DNA of 64,000 nt from Pseudooceanicola sp050897975 (GTDB taxonomy: Bacteria; Pseudomonadota; Alphaproteobacteria; Rhodobacterales; Rhodobacteraceae): NCBI RefSeq assembly GCF_050897975.1, contig NZ_JBPAXY010000007.1:1-64000 (forward strand). Direction: 5' to 3'. The notes beneath the pieces are model-generated. The model was not told the origin of the DNA and searched no databases. It saw nothing but the letters and a program-made list of their open reading frames with translations. This document shows, in pieces, positions 62,112-64,000 of the stretch. The first letter of the stretch is position 1. Each line of letters opens with the position of its first letter. The position numbers were made by a program, and so were the translations under genes.

Positions 62112-63290
62112 ATGTTTCCAGAGCGGTTTTCGAACCTTCCGGAATATGCGTTCCCGCGCCTGCGCGCGCTGCTCGATCATATCGAGCCGGGCGGTGAGGT
62201 GACGCATATGACGATCGGAGAGCCCAAGCACCCGTTTCCGGACTGGGTGGGCCAGGTGCTGTCCGAGAACGTCGCCGGTTTTGCAAAATACCCCCCCAAC
62301 GACGGCACGCCCGAGTTGCAGGCGGCGATCACCGATTGGATCGCCCGGCGCTATGGCGTGGCGATGGACCCCGCCACCCAGGTGATGCCGCTGAACGGCA
62401 CCCGCGAGGGGCTGTATAACGTCGGCATGGCCCTTTGCCCGGAAGAGAAACGCGGCCAGCGCCCGGTGGTGCTGATCCCCAACCCCTTCTACCAGGTCTA
62501 CATGATCGCGGCCATTTCGGTGGGCGCCGAGCCGGTCTTCGTGCCCGCCACCGCTGAAACGGGGCATCTGCCCGACTATGCCAGCCTGCCCGAGGACGTG
62601 CTGAACCGCACCGTCGCGGCCTTTATCTGTTCGCCTGCCAACCCGCAGGGCGCCGTGGCCTCGCCCGCCTATTGGCGCGATCTGCTGGGGCTGGCGGAGA
62701 AGTGGGATTTCCAGCTTTTCTCGGATGAATGCTATTCCGAGATCTGGCGCGACGCGGCGCCCACGGGTGCGCTTGAGATCGCCGCCGAGCTGGGCGCCGA
62801 CCCGGAACGGGTGCTGATCTTCCAGTCGCTGTCGAAACGCTCGAACCTGCCCGGGCTGCGCTCTGGCTTCGTCGCGGGCGGCCCGCAGTCGATCCGCCGC
62901 ATCCGCCAGCTGCGCGCCTATGCCGGTGCGCCGTTGCCGCTGCCGCTGCAACGGGTGGCGGAACGGGTCTGGGCGGATGAGGTGCATGTGACCGAGAACC
63001 GCGCCCTCTACCAACAGAAATACCAGGCCGCCGACCAGGTGCTGGGCGGTGTGCCCGGCTATCAGGGCCCCGAGGCCGGGTTCTTCCTCTGGCTGCCCGT
63101 CGAAGATGGCGAGGCAGCGGCGGTGAAACTGTGGACCGAGACCGGTGTGCGGGTTCTGCCCGGCGCCTACCTCAGCCGCGAGACCGAGGCGGGGAACCCC
63201 GGTCGCGGCTATATTCGTGTCGCCATGGTGGCGCCGCGCGACGAGATGGTGACGGGGCTGGAAAAGCTGCGCGCCTGCCTGTGGGATTGA
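62112..63290 (+). CDS. Class I/II PLP aminotransferase (DapC-like)
   Basis: A 392-residue fold-type I aminotransferase. Key motifs: SPANPQGAVAS (about 174-184), SDECYSEIW (cofactor Asp) and the PLP Lys in SLSKRSNLPGLRSGF (about 238-252). Relatives annotated as N-succinyldiaminopimelate aminotransferase (DapC) or LL-DAP type; a lysine/peptidoglycan role is plausible but not shown. It is 15 bases before ftsK and probably co-transcribed with it. Confidence 0.85.
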   Translation: MFPERFSNLPEYAFPRLRALLDHIEPGGEVTHMTIGEPKHPFPDWVGQVLSENVAGFAKYPPNDGTPELQAAITDWIARRYGVAMDPATQVMPLNGTREGLYNVGMALCPEEKRGQRPVVLIPNPFYQVYMIAAISVGAEPVFVPATAETGHLPDYASLPEDVLNRTVAAFICSPANPQGAVASPAYWRDLLGLAEKWDFQLFSDECYSEIWRDAAPTGALEIAAELGADPERVLIFQSLSKRSNLPGLRSGFVAGGPQSIRRIRQLRAYAGAPLPLPLQRVAERVWADEVHVTENRALYQQKYQAADQVLGGVPGYQGPEAGFFLWLPVEDGEAAAVKLWTETGVRVLPGAYLSRETEAGNPGRGYIRVAMVAPRDEMVTGLEKLRACLWD

Positions 63291-63305
63291 CGAGGAGCGG
63301 ACAGC

Positions 63306-64000
63306 ATGGCCTACCAGACGAAACGTGACCCCCTCTTCGACAGCTCGATGCAAGAGGCGATCGAGAAGCGCGGCAAGGAATTGCTGGGCGTCGCCCTGCT
63401 GGTGGCCGGGCTGATCCTGGCCGCGATGCTTTACAGCTATACCCCTTCGGATCCGTCCTGGTTGTCGGCCTCGGACGCGCCGGTGCGCAACTGGCTGGGC
63501 CTCTTCGGCGCCTCGATCTCGGCGCCGGTGATCATGGTGATCGGCATCGGGGGCTGGGCGCTGGCGGCGCTGGCGGTGATCTGGGGGCTGCGCTTTGGCC
63601 TGCATGTGGCGGATGAGGCGCCCGTGGGCCGCCTGGTCTTCGCGCCGGTCTTCGTGGTGCTGCTGTCGGTCTATGGGGGCACGCTCAACACCTCTGACGC
63701 CTGGCCCCATGCCTTCGGGCTGGGGGGGCTCTTTGGCGATACGGTGCTGGGCGCGCTGATTGGCCTGTCGCCGATGACCGTCTCGACCTCGCTGAAACTG
63801 GCCGGGCTGGTGATGGGGCCTGCGGCGCTGGCGCTCGGGATCTACGTGGCGGGGGTGACCATGGCCGAGATCCGTCTGGGGTTCCGCTGGCTGCTGGTGG
63901 CCGTGGTCCTGAGCTATGCGATGCTGCGCCGCCTGCTGGGCCGGGGCGCGGCGGGGGCCTTTGCCGTTGCGGGCACCGCCACCGCCAAGGCGGGCGACAG
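63306..64000 (+). CDS. ftsK: DNA translocase FtsK, N-terminal part (runs off window)
   Basis: The first 231 residues of an FtsK-type protein. The frame is open to the window edge. About four hydrophobic segments (residues about 24-45, 62-90, 98-118 and 155-180) form the divisome membrane domain, with YTPSDPSWLSAS, typical of FtsK, near residue 40. The ATPase motor lies outside the window. GAGGAG precedes the ATG at 63306. FtsK moves chromosome ends at septation. Confidence 0.88.
   Translation, partial: MAYQTKRDPLFDSSMQEAIEKRGKELLGVALLVAGLILAAMLYSYTPSDPSWLSASDAPVRNWLGLFGASISAPVIMVIGIGGWALAALAVIWGLRFGLHVADEAPVGRLVFAPVFVVLLSVYGGTLNTSDAWPHAFGLGGLFGDTVLGALIGLSPMTVSTSLKLAGLVMGPAALALGIYVAGVTMAEIRLGFRWLLVAVVLSYAMLRRLLGRGAAGAFAVAGTATAKAGD

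Overview
The window looks like chromosomal backbone of a high-GC alphaproteobacterium of the Rhodobacterales (Roseobacter/Paracoccaceae group). The reasons are the gene content and order: ectABC with the dedicated aspartokinase, mreBCD-mrdA-rodA, rpsA-ihfB-lapA-trpF, MipZ, a CenR-type regulator and DUF6525. I see no prophage, insertion sequence, CRISPR array or plasmid functions. The ectoine genes suggest a marine or salt-exposed lifestyle.

Layout. 1-170: 3' end of a 5S rRNA gene and a terminator. 357-1809: a glycosyltransferase and a PagL-type lipid A deacylase. 1828-6485: a MarR regulator divergent from ectA-ectB-ectC-ask, a complete ectoine route including its own aspartokinase. 6517-9712: znuA divergent from zur-znuC-znuB, with a zinc-type operator between them. 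9742-13229: DinB-like protein, MipZ, an unknown membrane protein, and ribosomal proteins L31 and L19. 13559-19265: the rod-shape operon mreB-mreC-mreD-mrdA-rodA, genes overlapping by 4-8 bases. 19496-23112: RlmJ, an acetyltransferase, a thioesterase, DUF808 and a P-loop kinase. 23414-25222: leuA with an unreported-looking leader peptide and attenuator. 25386-31869: nitroreductase, DUF2237, DUF2332, Pth, L25, an IsdG-like heme monooxygenase, a potassium channel and a serine hydrolase. 31919-38668: trpB, two Stf0 sulfotransferases on the opposite strand, trpF, lapA, ihfB, rpsA. 38858-40449: a COG0523 zinc GTPase and DUF6525 behind a second Zur-type box. 40521-43806: SDR, aroA, a membrane protein, cmk. 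43949-49961: lldD, a BASS-type transporter, a secreted protein, trpA, an L,D-transpeptidase-like protein, ribA. 50132-50966: CenR and a candidate small RNA. 51134-54052: a chemoreceptor coupled to a small membrane protein, and a secreted protein. 54134-59136: xth, two membrane proteins, and a thioredoxin/YbbN-LON-Trm112 operon. 59281-64000: UbiH-like hydroxylase, amidase, class I aminotransferase, and the start of ftsK, which runs off the window.

The most interesting signals are non-coding. (1) A 29-codon leader with five consecutive Leu codons, followed by mutually exclusive hairpins, lies upstream of leuA. (2) Two matching 15-bp Zur-type palindromes (12 of 15 identical) link znuA/zur and the COG0523 operon 33 kb apart. 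(3) A family of four intergenic repeats has a hairpin whose arms co-vary between copies. (4) A compact, structured, terminator-ended small RNA candidate follows cenR. (5) A palindrome sits between the MarR gene and ectA. The sulfotransferase pair between trpF and trpB is the clearest sign of local insertion.
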